Shown here one piece after another: positions 26,210 through 34,160 of a stretch of DNA of 64,000 nt. Position 1 is the stretch's first letter; every line of letters begins with the position of its first letter. The stretch comes from Lentibacillus jeotgali (GTDB lineage Bacteria; Bacillota; Bacilli; Bacillales; Amphibacillaceae). The notes under the pieces were generated by a model. It ran no database searches. It worked only from the letters and a program-made list of their open reading frames with translations, and was not told the origin of the DNA. Where the stretch lies: the NCBI RefSeq assembly GCF_000224785.1, contig NZ_AGAV01000019.1, positions 62,001 through 126,000 of the forward strand. The letters are read 5' to 3'. The translations under genes were made by a program, and so were the position numbers.

Positions 26210-26348
26210 TTTTCTCCTCTCTGAAGTATAATCGTGGAGCTTGTTTAAAATGTATGATAAAAGTCATTTCAGGATGACGCTCAATTAGATGCATATCGAG
26301 GGACAACAGCAGTTTTAATTGGAAAATGAGGCTGAAATGGCATTGGAA

Positions 26349-26379
26349 AGCGCCCCGCCCCATAAGGGAACAAGGCGCT
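26349..26379 (-). terminator. Probable terminator of the AGCS symporter gene
   Basis: AAGCGCC and GGCGCT arms flank a GC-rich loop. The T-run is poor, so termination efficiency is uncertain. Confidence 0.45.
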
Positions 26380-26393
26380 CCGTACACGTCTTA

Positions 26394-27743
26394 CTATGCG
26401 GCATTTTTCTTTTCGGCGGACCGTATTGCATTAAACCGTTTCGTTTCCTTAACAACGACTCCCGATAAGAATAAGAGGCCGATCAAGTTAGGTATGGCCA
26501 TTAAGCCGTTGAAAATGTCGCCCAGATTCCATACGGTTTCCAGCGACAGCGTAGCTCCCGGGATAATTGCCAGTACAAAGATAACCCGGTAAAGTAAGGT
26601 TAAGTTATCTCCTACCAAGTAAGTGAAACATTTCTCACCGAAATAGCCCCAACCTACAATAGTCGAGAAGATAAATGTTAAAAGCGTCACTGCAACGATA
26701 ATCTCACCATATCCAGGCAGCAGTGCTTCAAATGACGATGCTGTGAGCGCAGCACCTTCTTCACCGCTCGTATACAAGTCAGCCATTGTCAGTGTAAGTC
26801 CTGTAATCGTACAAACAATAATGGTATCGATAAAGACTTGAGTCATGGAAATGAGTGCCTGGCGCGCCGGGACGTCTGTACGGGCAGCTGAAGCGGCAAT
26901 TCCGCCGGTACCCAGACCTGCTTCGTTAGAAAACAAACCGCGGGCAACCCCCATTCGGATAACTGTTCCAATAGCACCTCCAGCAGCGGCCTGGCCGGTA
27001 AAGGCATCACTGAAAATTAACCCGAAAGCTTGTGGTACGATATCGATATTCGTAAAAATAATAATAAAGCCGGCTATCAGGTAAAACACGACCATGACAG
27101 GAACGAGAATACTAACTGTCCGACCGATACTTTTAACGCCGCCGATGATGACAAGCCCGACGAGAATGGCAAATATTAGACCGGTTGCCCAAAGCGGAAT
27201 GTTAAACACATCCTGGGCAACATCTGAAGCAGCATTTGCCTGAATCATGTTGCCGATTCCGAAGATGGCTGCAAAGACGGCGAAAAAGGCGAAAATCATA
27301 CCCAGCCATTTTTGTCCCAGGCCTTTTTCAATATAATACATCGGCCCACCAGACATTTCACCTTTGTCGTTCGTCTGCCGATATTTTACCCCGAGTACGC
27401 CCTCGGAATACTTCGTTGCCATTCCGACAAGGGCTGTGATCCACATCCAAAAAACGGCACCAGGACCGCCGGCTACCACCGCTGTTGCTACCCCAACAAC
27501 GTTACCAGTTCCAACCGTTGCAGCAAGCGCCGTCATGAGTGCCTGAAAATGGGAGATATCCCCTGTGGATTCTTTGTCATGTTTTTTAAACGTAATACTC
27601 AATGCATATGGAAGCATTCGAAATGAAAAAAACGCTAATCGTACCGTTAAATATAAACCGGTTCCCACTAACAGGATAATCAGCGGTAACCCCCAGACGA
27701 AGCCGCTTATTTGACCACTTATGTTCGCAAGCCACTCTCCCAT
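26394..27743 (-). CDS. Alanine/glycine:cation (Na+) symporter family protein
   Basis: A 449-residue AGCS-family transporter with about 10-11 helices. Signature stretches are ALAATVGTGNVVGVATAVVAGG (residues ~70-92), GPGAVFWMWITALVGMATKYSEG and ARGLFSNEAGLGTGGIAASAA. It couples uptake of a small neutral amino acid such as alanine or glycine to Na+. A clear GGGGGAGG precedes the ATG. It is followed on the same strand by nhaC but is separated by 184 nt with a hairpin, so the two are probably independent units. Confidence 0.9.
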   Translation of the reverse strand: MGEWLANISGQISGFVWGLPLIILLVGTGLYLTVRLAFFSFRMLPYALSITFKKHDKESTGDISHFQALMTALAATVGTGNVVGVATAVVAGGPGAVFWMWITALVGMATKYSEGVLGVKYRQTNDKGEMSGGPMYYIEKGLGQKWLGMIFAFFAVFAAIFGIGNMIQANAASDVAQDVFNIPLWATGLIFAILVGLVIIGGVKSIGRTVSILVPVMVVFYLIAGFIIIFTNIDIVPQAFGLIFSDAFTGQAAAGGAIGTVIRMGVARGLFSNEAGLGTGGIAASAARTDVPARQALISMTQVFIDTIIVCTITGLTLTMADLYTSGEEGAALTASSFEALLPGYGEIIVAVTLLTFIFSTIVGWGYFGEKCFTYLVGDNLTLLYRVIFVLAIIPGATLSLETVWNLGDIFNGLMAIPNLIGLLFLSGVVVKETKRFNAIRSAEKKNAA

Positions 27744-27909
27744 GTCAATCCTCCCCCTTTATGTAAATATAGTATAAAAGGTATACGAATATTATAAAAA
27801 TGTCAATAAGTCCTACGAATAATTCTGTTAAATCTTAGACGTTTTGTCATAACATGATGACCGGCGGGGAAAATAAGTATGTGATACGACATGATAGGAG
27901 GAAAGTCAT

Positions 27910-28071
27910 ATGTCCGAACAAAACAAGAACCGCAATAAAGATAAGAATACACAGAACAATAAGAACAGATTTAATAAGCAAAAACCTGATCCTGATGTGG
28001 AGTTCGCGAAAGATCGGGAATTTCTCAATTTGGATAATAAACGCAATAAGCGGCACCGTCCGAATCACTGA
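27910..28071 (+). CDS. Small hydrophilic protein, 53 residues
   Basis: ATG at 27910 follows a strong ATAGGAGG and the frame ends at TGA 28069-28071. The product is very rich in Asn, Lys, Gln and Arg (MSEQNKNRNKDKNTQNNKNR) with a short acidic middle (DPDVEFAKDREFLNLD). It has no signal or membrane segment. A good terminator follows 9 nt later, which supports a real gene. The composition recalls minor spore proteins, but I cannot assign a family. Confidence 0.65.
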   Translation: MSEQNKNRNKDKNTQNNKNRFNKQKPDPDVEFAKDREFLNLDNKRNKRHRPNH

Positions 28072-28080
28072 CATTCGAAA

Positions 28081-28108
28081 AGCTGCCGGTTTATACACCG
28101 GCAGTTTT
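28081..28108 (+). terminator. Terminator after the 53-residue gene
   Basis: CTGCCGGT pairs with ACCGGCAG around a short loop and is followed by TTTT. It may serve speG on the opposite strand as well. Confidence 0.75.
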
Positions 28109-28118
28109 GTAACTTATT

Positions 28119-28634
28119 TTATGTCATCTTCCAATAATCCCGCTGAAAAATACTCATCGTAATGCCATCATGATACGCCCCGTTGATAAAAAAGTGTTCA
28201 ATCATCTTACCTTCCACCTGAAAGCCTGCTTTTTCATAAACATGACCGGCCTTTTCGTTTACTTTTGATACAATTAAGTAAAGTTTATGAAGGTTAAGGA
28301 CGGAAAACGCATAATCCATCGCCAGTTTAGTCGCCATCCCTGCATAACCGTTTCCCTGATGGGCGGGATCGATCATGATCGCAAATTCCGCATTCCGGTG
28401 GCGCTGCTCTATGTCAAACAGTCCGACAAACCCTAGCTGCTTCTCACCATCTGTTAAAATGAATTCACGGTTTTTCGGGTTGTCCTTATCTTTGTCAAAG
28501 CTTTCTTTCAGTTGTTCCATGGACATATAAGACTCACTGAACCAGTAATTCATGACATCCGGGTTGTTGAATAGTTTGTGCAGAAATGTTAAATCATCTT
28601 TTTCAAGTGCGCGTAATCTTAAATTGTTTGCCAT
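28119..28634 (-). CDS. speG: GNAT acetyltransferase, SpeG-like (spermidine N1-acetyltransferase)
   Basis: A 171-residue GNAT enzyme, close to the ~173 residues usual for SpeG. It begins NNLRLRALEKDDLTFLHKLF. The acetyl-CoA-binding motif is HQGNGYAGMATKLAMDYAF, and the C-terminus has NEKAGHVYEKAGFQVEGKM. SpeG acetylates spermidine or spermine and relieves polyamine toxicity. The ATG at 28634 follows AGGAG. Other RimJ/RimL-type substrates cannot be excluded from sequence alone. Confidence 0.8.
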   Translation of the reverse strand: MANNLRLRALEKDDLTFLHKLFNNPDVMNYWFSESYMSMEQLKESFDKDKDNPKNREFILTDGEKQLGFVGLFDIEQRHRNAEFAIMIDPAHQGNGYAGMATKLAMDYAFSVLNLHKLYLIVSKVNEKAGHVYEKAGFQVEGKMIEHFFINGAYHDGITMSIFQRDYWKMT

Positions 28635-28820
28635 GTTGTCAAATCTCCTTTTACGAGTCATTAGGCTTAATTTTACCAGAAGCCCTTAATACAGTCATTT
28701 GAATATCTATAACTTCCATTTTATTTTTTCACTCTGTTTATAGTATAATAGAATTATCTTCTAGTATTAGCAATTGTTTAAACACTATCCATTGTAAATG
28801 AAGTCGGGGGAGTTTTCATC

Positions 28821-29846
28821 ATGGCAAATGTAATGCGCGATTTTTTCATCGGACTATCAAATAATCGATTTTTGAATACACAGGCAAAAAAATGGGGATT
28901 TTCCCTGGGTGCTGATAAGTTTGTTGCCGGTACTACCGTTGAAAGTGTTATGGAAGCGGTTAAAGAATTGAATCATCAGGGCATCAGCTGTACGCTTGAT
29001 AACCTGGGGGAGTTTGTTTCCGATAAAACGGAAGCAGGCGAGGCGAAAGATAAAATCATCAGGCTGCTTAATACGATCCATGAGGAAAATGTGGATTGCC
29101 ATTTGTCAGTTAAATTAACCCAGCTCGGATTGGACATTGACCAGGCGTACTGTACTGAGAATATGCGAGAAATTCTCGATATCGCCAGGCAATATAATAT
29201 TTTTGTGAACATCGACATGGAGGACTATTCGCACTATGACCAGACGCTGGAAGTGCTGCAGGCTCTTCGCAAAGACTATGATAATGTCGGGACTGTCATT
29301 CAATCATATCTTTACCGCGCAGAGGAAGATATGGAAAACCTGAAGAATGTGCGGCTGCGGATTGTCAAAGGGGCCTATAAAGAAAGTGAGGAGGTTGCCT
29401 ATCCTGAAAAACAGGATATCGACCGCAACTTTCTGGAGCTTGCCAAACAGCGGCTCGCGGGTGATACGTTCACTTCCATCGGTACGCATGATCATCATAT
29501 TATTAATGAACTGAAAGCGTTTGCTGATGAGCACAACATTGATCATGATAAATTTGAATTCCAGATGCTTTACGGTTTCCGGAATGATATGCAGAATAAG
29601 CTGGCAAATGAAGGCTACAACTTCTGCACCTATATTCCGTTTGGCGATGACTGGTTCGGCTATTTCATGCGCCGTCTCGCTGAACGTCCACAAAACATGA
29701 CTTTGGTTTTGAAAGATACGTTTTACACCGAGGACAATAAGCTGAAGAAAGGTCCGATTGCTGCCGGTGGTGCAGTGGCGGCTACTTCAGCGATAGCCCT
29801 CTGGTGCGTCAAAGCAAAACGTGATAGGAAAAAGGATAATGAGTAA
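28821..29846 (+). CDS. Proline dehydrogenase with hydrophobic C-terminal tail
   Basis: FAD-dependent enzyme oxidising proline to pyrroline-5-carboxylate (PutB/FadM type), 341 residues. Its TIM-barrel motifs are present: TLDNLGEFV, NIDMEDYSHYDQTLEVL, RIVKGAYKESEEVAYP, TIGTHDHHII-like GTHDHHIINE, EFQMLYGFRNDMQNKL and FMRRLAERPQN. B. subtilis homologues have about 303 residues. The extra ~30 residues here form a hydrophobic stretch (AAGGAVAATSAIALWCV) followed by KAKRDRKK, which looks like a C-terminal membrane anchor. GGGGGAG precedes the ATG. Convergent with an aldehyde dehydrogenase that is not the typical P5C dehydrogenase. Confidence 0.92.
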   Translation: MANVMRDFFIGLSNNRFLNTQAKKWGFSLGADKFVAGTTVESVMEAVKELNHQGISCTLDNLGEFVSDKTEAGEAKDKIIRLLNTIHEENVDCHLSVKLTQLGLDIDQAYCTENMREILDIARQYNIFVNIDMEDYSHYDQTLEVLQALRKDYDNVGTVIQSYLYRAEEDMENLKNVRLRIVKGAYKESEEVAYPEKQDIDRNFLELAKQRLAGDTFTSIGTHDHHIINELKAFADEHNIDHDKFEFQMLYGFRNDMQNKLANEGYNFCTYIPFGDDWFGYFMRRLAERPQNMTLVLKDTFYTEDNKLKKGPIAAGGAVAATSAIALWCVKAKRDRKKDNE

Positions 29847-29852
29847 TTCTAT

Positions 29853-29880
29853 GCAGTGTCGTGATTGTACGACACTGTCT
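29853..29880. terminator. Hairpin between convergent genes
   Basis: CAGTGTCGT pairs with ACGACACTG around a 6-nt loop, followed by TCTTTC. Probably a terminator for proline dehydrogenase. Confidence 0.6.
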
Positions 29881-29889
29881 TTCATCTCC

Positions 29890-31347
29890 CTAGTATGGGA
29901 TTTCACGCTGCTGATAGTGGACAGAGATCCATTTCAGCGTTGTAAATTCTTCCAGGCTCCAGTCGCCATTCAATCGGCCCATACCGGATTTCTTTTCACC
30001 ACCGAAAGCGACAATCGGTTCGTCGTTGATCGTAATGTCGTTCACATGAACCATGCCGGTGTGCACTTTCTTGGCTAATTGAACACCGCGTTCACCGTCG
30101 GATGTATGAACAGCACCGCTCAATCCGAATTCGGTGTCATTGGCGATTTTGATTGCCTCTTCGTCTGTTTCAAATGTCATCACACTGACAACCGGGCCGA
30201 ACAGCTCTTCTTGGGCCACAGCCATGTCCGAGGTTACATCAGTCAATATGGTTGGTTCCACCATATTGCCGGAGATGTCGCCTTTCAAAATTGGCGTAGC
30301 ACCTTGTTCGATCCCTTTATCAATAATGGCTTTAAGGTTTTCTGCCGCGCCTTCATTCACAACAGGGCCAATGACGGTGTCCGGATCCCGCGGGTCACCG
30401 GTTTTGAGTGATGCAATTTTCTCCTTATATTTCGTGATGAATTCGTCGTAAATGGATTGATGCACAATGATGCGGTTAGCGGACATGCAGATTTGCCCCT
30501 GATGTGTAAACCGGCTGAATGCTGCTGCCTCAACTGCGTAATCAACGTCGGCATCATCAAGGATAATGAACGCGCTGTTGCCGCCTAATTCCAGTATCGG
30601 CTTTTTGAAATGTTTCACTGCTAACTGGCCGATATGGCTGCCGACTTTGGTTGAGCCGGTAAACGATATGATTCTTGGTATCGGGTGTTCCACAAAAGTG
30701 TCCCCGATTTCGTTGATATCTGTGACAACGACGTTAAACAAACCTTTTGGGACGCCTGCTTCTTCAAAAATTTTAGCAATCAGTGTTCCACCCATAATAG
30801 GCGTTTCCTCATGCGCCTTTAGCACAACACCGTTGCCAGCACCGATTGCAGGAGCAACCGATTTGATGGATAGGAAAAATGGAAAATTAAACGGGCTGAT
30901 GACTCCGACAACACCCGCTGGCATCCGATATAGACGGTTTTCCTTTCCATTTTCCACGGAAGGCAGAATTTTACCTTCCTTATTTAGCGGGAATGTCGCG
31001 GCTTCCTTGATCATGTCTTTAACAAGCCCGATTTCAAACGCGGCTTTTAGGCGTGTTCCGCCAAGTTCGTCAATAATGATATCAGTGATGTCCTCTTCAT
31101 GCTCCTCAATGTACGTGACGGCATTTTCGAGCGTGTCACGCTGCTTGTAAGGGTTGATCTGGTTCCATTCATCCATTGCATCTTGAGCAGATTTGTAAGC
31201 TTCATCGACATCCTCTGTGGTGGCCATTTTGAATTGCGTGATACGCTCGCCATTGTATGGATTTTTATCAGTTAACGTATTGTTGCTTCTACCGTCGCGC
31301 CAAGTACCGGCAATATACTGTTTGTTGAGAGAATTGATGTTTGTCAT
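29890..31347 (-). CDS. Aldehyde dehydrogenase (YfmT/benzaldehyde-dehydrogenase-like)
   Basis: A 485-residue NAD(P)-dependent aldehyde dehydrogenase. Visible motifs are VISPFNFPFFLSIKSVAPAI, SFTGSTKVG (cofactor), LELGGNSAFIILDDAD with the general-base Glu, GQICMS with the catalytic Cys, and EELFGPVVSV. The C-terminal KWISVHYQQREIPY resembles the aromatic-aldehyde group (B. subtilis YfmT). P5C dehydrogenases (RocA) are longer, ~515 residues. The ATG at 31347 follows GGAGG. It probably acts on aromatic or short aldehydes. Confidence 0.87.
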   Translation of the reverse strand: MTNINSLNKQYIAGTWRDGRSNNTLTDKNPYNGERITQFKMATTEDVDEAYKSAQDAMDEWNQINPYKQRDTLENAVTYIEEHEEDITDIIIDELGGTRLKAAFEIGLVKDMIKEAATFPLNKEGKILPSVENGKENRLYRMPAGVVGVISPFNFPFFLSIKSVAPAIGAGNGVVLKAHEETPIMGGTLIAKIFEEAGVPKGLFNVVVTDINEIGDTFVEHPIPRIISFTGSTKVGSHIGQLAVKHFKKPILELGGNSAFIILDDADVDYAVEAAAFSRFTHQGQICMSANRIIVHQSIYDEFITKYKEKIASLKTGDPRDPDTVIGPVVNEGAAENLKAIIDKGIEQGATPILKGDISGNMVEPTILTDVTSDMAVAQEELFGPVVSVMTFETDEEAIKIANDTEFGLSGAVHTSDGERGVQLAKKVHTGMVHVNDITINDEPIVAFGGEKKSGMGRLNGDWSLEEFTTLKWISVHYQQREIPY

Positions 31348-31526
31348 AATGTGCCTCCAAGTTGTTCTATACAAGCGTGATTCATCTTTTAGGATATACC
31401 AATTTAAGCATTTTAATTGTGACAGAGACAGACAAAATCAGGTACTTGAACAAGCGTTTTTCGTTAATAAAGGGACATCACTGCTTTATCCCGACTTCAA
31501 CAGACAGTAAGACCCCGCTTTATTCT

Positions 31527-32648
31527 CTATCCATTCTTCCTTTCCACTGCGGCAAATCCCTGCTTAAGATCCTGAATCAGATCATCCGCATGTTCTATCC
31601 CTACTGACAGCCGCAAAAGTTCGTTGGTCAGGCCGTATGAATTGCGCACGTCTACGGGAATTTCAGCATGTGTCTGTGTTGCCGGATAGGTGATCAGGCT
31701 TTCAACACCACCAAGGCTTTCAGCAAATGTGAGCACATTTAATGCCCGTAGAAATGGCACCACACGATTTTCATCTTTTAGGAAAAAGCTTAGCATACCA
31801 CCCTTGCCTGGATAAAGTACGTTTCTGACGAGCGGCTCAGATTCAAGATATTCCATAAGTTGTTTTGCATTCTGTTCGTGCTGGCGCATGCGGAGGGGCA
31901 GGGTTTTCATGCCACGCATGACAAGCCAGCAGTCGAATGGTGACAGAGTTGATCCTGTTGAATTGTGGATATAAGCGAGCTCTTCACTTAATTCCATTCC
32001 TTTGGACACAACGACACCGGCCAGGACGTCATTGTGCCCGGCAAGATACTTGGTGGCGCTGTGGATCACGATGTCAGCCCCCTCATCAATCGGTTTTTGA
32101 AGGTAAGGCGTATATACCGTGTTGTCCACGATAAAAAGCAGATTATTCGCTTTGGCCACACTCGAAACAGCTGTCATATCAATGTTTGTCATGAGCGGGT
32201 TCGTCGGAGTTTCGATATAGATCGCTTTCGTGTTTGACTTGATTTGCTTTTGCAATTCGTGCGCATCGCTGCCAATCCAGTATGTAAATGCAAAGCCCTG
32301 CTTTTGTTCGAGCAAATCAAAATAGCGATAGGATCCGCCGTAAACATCACGACAAGTTATGACATGATCCCCGCTTCTAAACAGCGAAAATACAAGCTGA
32401 ATCGCACTCATTCCGGAGCTTGTGGCAAATGCTTTGTCGCCATTTTCAAGGTTGGCCATTGCTTCTTCAAAAACATCCCGTGTTGGGTTGCCCGTCCGCG
32501 TATAATCGTAGCCATTGCCATGCCCAATCTCGTTGTGTCTGTAGGAAGTGGATAAGTAAATCGGGGTGCTGACCGCTTTTAATGCTTCTTCTTTCCGGTT
32601 GCCGATCTGGGTAAAAACTGTTTCACTATGGTGTTTCTGATAGGACAT
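31527..32648 (-). CDS. metI: Cystathionine gamma-synthase / O-acetylhomoserine thiolyase
   Basis: A PLP-dependent trans-sulfuration enzyme of 373 residues, the length of B. subtilis MetI. Motifs: YDYTRTGNPTRDVFEEAMANL, SSGMSAIQLV, the PLP-lysine segment VIHSATKYLAGHNDVLAGVV, and SLGGVESLITYPATQTHAEI. It joins an activated homoserine to cysteine or sulfide in methionine synthesis. The start at 32648 follows GGAGGAGGG. A complete S-box precedes it, so it is off when SAM is abundant. No metC lies beside it. Confidence 0.9.
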   Translation of the reverse strand: MSYQKHHSETVFTQIGNRKEEALKAVSTPIYLSTSYRHNEIGHGNGYDYTRTGNPTRDVFEEAMANLENGDKAFATSSGMSAIQLVFSLFRSGDHVITCRDVYGGSYRYFDLLEQKQGFAFTYWIGSDAHELQKQIKSNTKAIYIETPTNPLMTNIDMTAVSSVAKANNLLFIVDNTVYTPYLQKPIDEGADIVIHSATKYLAGHNDVLAGVVVSKGMELSEELAYIHNSTGSTLSPFDCWLVMRGMKTLPLRMRQHEQNAKQLMEYLESEPLVRNVLYPGKGGMLSFFLKDENRVVPFLRALNVLTFAESLGGVESLITYPATQTHAEIPVDVRNSYGLTNELLRLSVGIEHADDLIQDLKQGFAAVERKNG

Positions 32649-32687
32649 GATATCCCTCCTCCGATATGTAGTAAAGCGCCATAAATC

Positions 32688-32840
32688 AAAAAAACCTCTT
32701 CCGGATAAGAAGAGGGTAAACAAGTACCTGATGCTTCTTATCTAAAAAGCTTGACGCTTACTGGAATTGGCACAGTACTTTTGAAGTCTGTTGCCGAGGC
32801 TTCACAGGGCCAGTCCCTCCACCTCTCTGGATAAGAAAAA
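32688..32840 (-). promoter_or_regulatory. SAM riboswitch (S-box) with terminator
   Basis: Read on the minus strand the leader begins CTTATCCAGAGAGGTGGAGG, then GACTGGCCC, TGAAGCCTCGGCAACAG and the further S-box helices. The 3' end forms a terminator (CCTCTTC...GAAGAGG, then TTTTTTT). SAM binding would stop transcription before metI. A promoter candidate on the same strand is TTGACA (32899-32894), 17 bp, TAAATT. Confidence 0.93.
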
Positions 32841-33001
32841 GAATCACTATGAAATTGAATAATTATATCCAATTTACAGCGGAATTTAATTGCTGTCAAC
32901 AGTTTTTCTGGATTCGGCCATATTTCTAACCGCGCGGATCATGCTGCTTCTTTTCCGAATATTTACTTTTTTACCGGACTAGCTTACAATAAAATGAAGA
33001 G

Positions 33002-33492
33002 GTGGTACCCCTGGGCGTTGTGACAGTAGGCTTTGACGGCACCCTGTATCAGGGCAATTCATTTAAAGTGATGTTTCAAGCAGCAAATAAATCATTTGGC
33101 TGGAAACAGTGGAGCGTGGTTGGAACAGGTATTGTTAAAGCGGCAGCTGGAGGTCTGATTAAAGGCAAAAATGCGTTTCGCATGCGATTTTTTAAAGCTT
33201 TTGCGAAGTCGTTTAAGGGCATGACGCAAACCGAACTTAATGCGTTTTTTCAGAAACGTGTTGCGATGGGTACAAAGGATGCCCATTATGACTTGATTCA
33301 TAAATTCACGAGCATGAATGCCAGAAGGGGCTGGGCAATCTGACTGGAGACGAGACGGAGGAAACATGGGCATATGCCGACAGTAAAAGTGATGTCCCAT
33401 TGTTTCAGTTTGTCAAATATCCGATTGTCGTGAACCCGGATGAAGACATGAGAAAGATAGCTGCGAATGGAGGATGGGTGTTGTTTGGCTGA
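33002..33492 (+). pseudogene. HAD-family (SerB-like) hydrolase, decayed
   Basis: The first frame (33002-33343, 113 codons) resembles the N-terminus and cap of HAD-IB phosphatases: FDGTLYQGNSF, then TELNAFFQKRV. The first Asp of the DxD nucleophile motif is replaced (VGFDGTL). After a stop at 33341 a different frame gives the C-terminal part: TGDETEETWAYADSKSDVPL, then VKYPIVVNPDEDMRKIA up to TGA at 33490. The Rossmann middle with the motif II/III residues is deleted. The catalytic loss, deletion and frameshift together indicate a dead gene. Confidence 0.75.
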
Positions 33493-33702
33493 ATAAGATA
33501 CGGGCATAAAAGAGACGTTTGATGTTGGCGGATACTAGATGTTTACAGCCAGCAAAATTCTTGAAGAACTTGTTTAGGATCTGTGCACTCAAGTAATCTG
33601 GATTTATGGATTTTGTCTCTTTCAGTAAAGATTACTATTATTTATCTTACAGTTGATATAAATTGCGACACAAACCAGAAGTTAGCGAGAATCTCTAACG
33701 AC

Positions 33703-33821
33703 GCAGCTGGAATATACTCGCTTTCCGTGGGCTCACCACAAGCCTCCTCGCTCGCATAGAACGCTCGCTGTGGGGTCTCTTAGGCTCGCTGTCCCACAGG
33801 AGTCTCGCATATTCCAGCTGC
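33703..33821 (-). repeat. Intergenic inverted-repeat element, copy A
   Basis: The ends GCAGCTGGAATAT and ATATTCCAGCTGC are perfect inverted repeats. The interior, read on the minus strand, has GGAGACTCCTGTGGGA-like, GAGACCCCAC-like and CCCACGGAAAGCGAG blocks, which are shared with copy B. No coding capacity. Confidence 0.75.
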
Positions 33822-33901
33822 TTTTAAGCGTTAAGCAATCCAGTTTTATCTGTCATAAAATATTTTGTTTTACCAAGATATAGTGAACAAAACTTAGCGG
33901 A

Positions 33902-34007
33902 GGAAATACACGGAGACTCCTGTGGGAGCAGAGGCATAGGTGAGACCCCGCAGTGCGTCAGCACGCGGAGGCTCACCAGCCGCCCACGGAAAGCGAAGTG
34001 TATTTCC
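33902..34007 (+). repeat. Intergenic inverted-repeat element, copy B
   Basis: The ends GGAAATACAC and GTGTATTTCC are inverted repeats. The interior contains GGAGACTCCTGTGGGA, GTGAGACCCCGCAG, GGAGGCTCACC and CCCACGGAAAGCGAAG. It is opposite in orientation to copy A, 80 nt away. Elements of this look recur in Bacillaceae intergenic DNA, as far as I recall. Confidence 0.75.
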
Positions 34008-34160
34008 GAAGCGACGTTATTCCACTCAACCTTTACGTCGCAGTTTATGGATTTTATGTAAAAAAACAACAATTTTCTTAGGAAACAGCATAGATTTTTA
34101 TATGTAGAGTGTCATTTATTTGGGGAAGTGAATAATGGAGTTTTGAATAGGGGGCCGCTT

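Larger units (their letters stand above)
33493..34160. other. Gene-free region with two inverted-repeat elements
   Basis: A 668-nt gap holding two related ~110-120-bp elements in opposite orientation (33703-33821, 33902-34007). No ORF with a ribosome site was seen except the start of ykfB at its end. Confidence 0.7.

Noticed and set aside
30566-31150. 194-codon plus-strand frame
   Set aside because: It lies wholly antisense to the aldehyde dehydrogenase, with no ribosome site and no protein-like motifs.
29890-31347. P5C dehydrogenase partner for proline dehydrogenase
   Set aside because: The enzyme is shorter and its C-terminus and overall motifs fit aromatic aldehyde dehydrogenases. The genes are convergent, not an operon.
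33703-34007. Insertion sequence
   Set aside because: The elements are about 110-120 bp, carry no ORF, and no transposase is present anywhere in the window.
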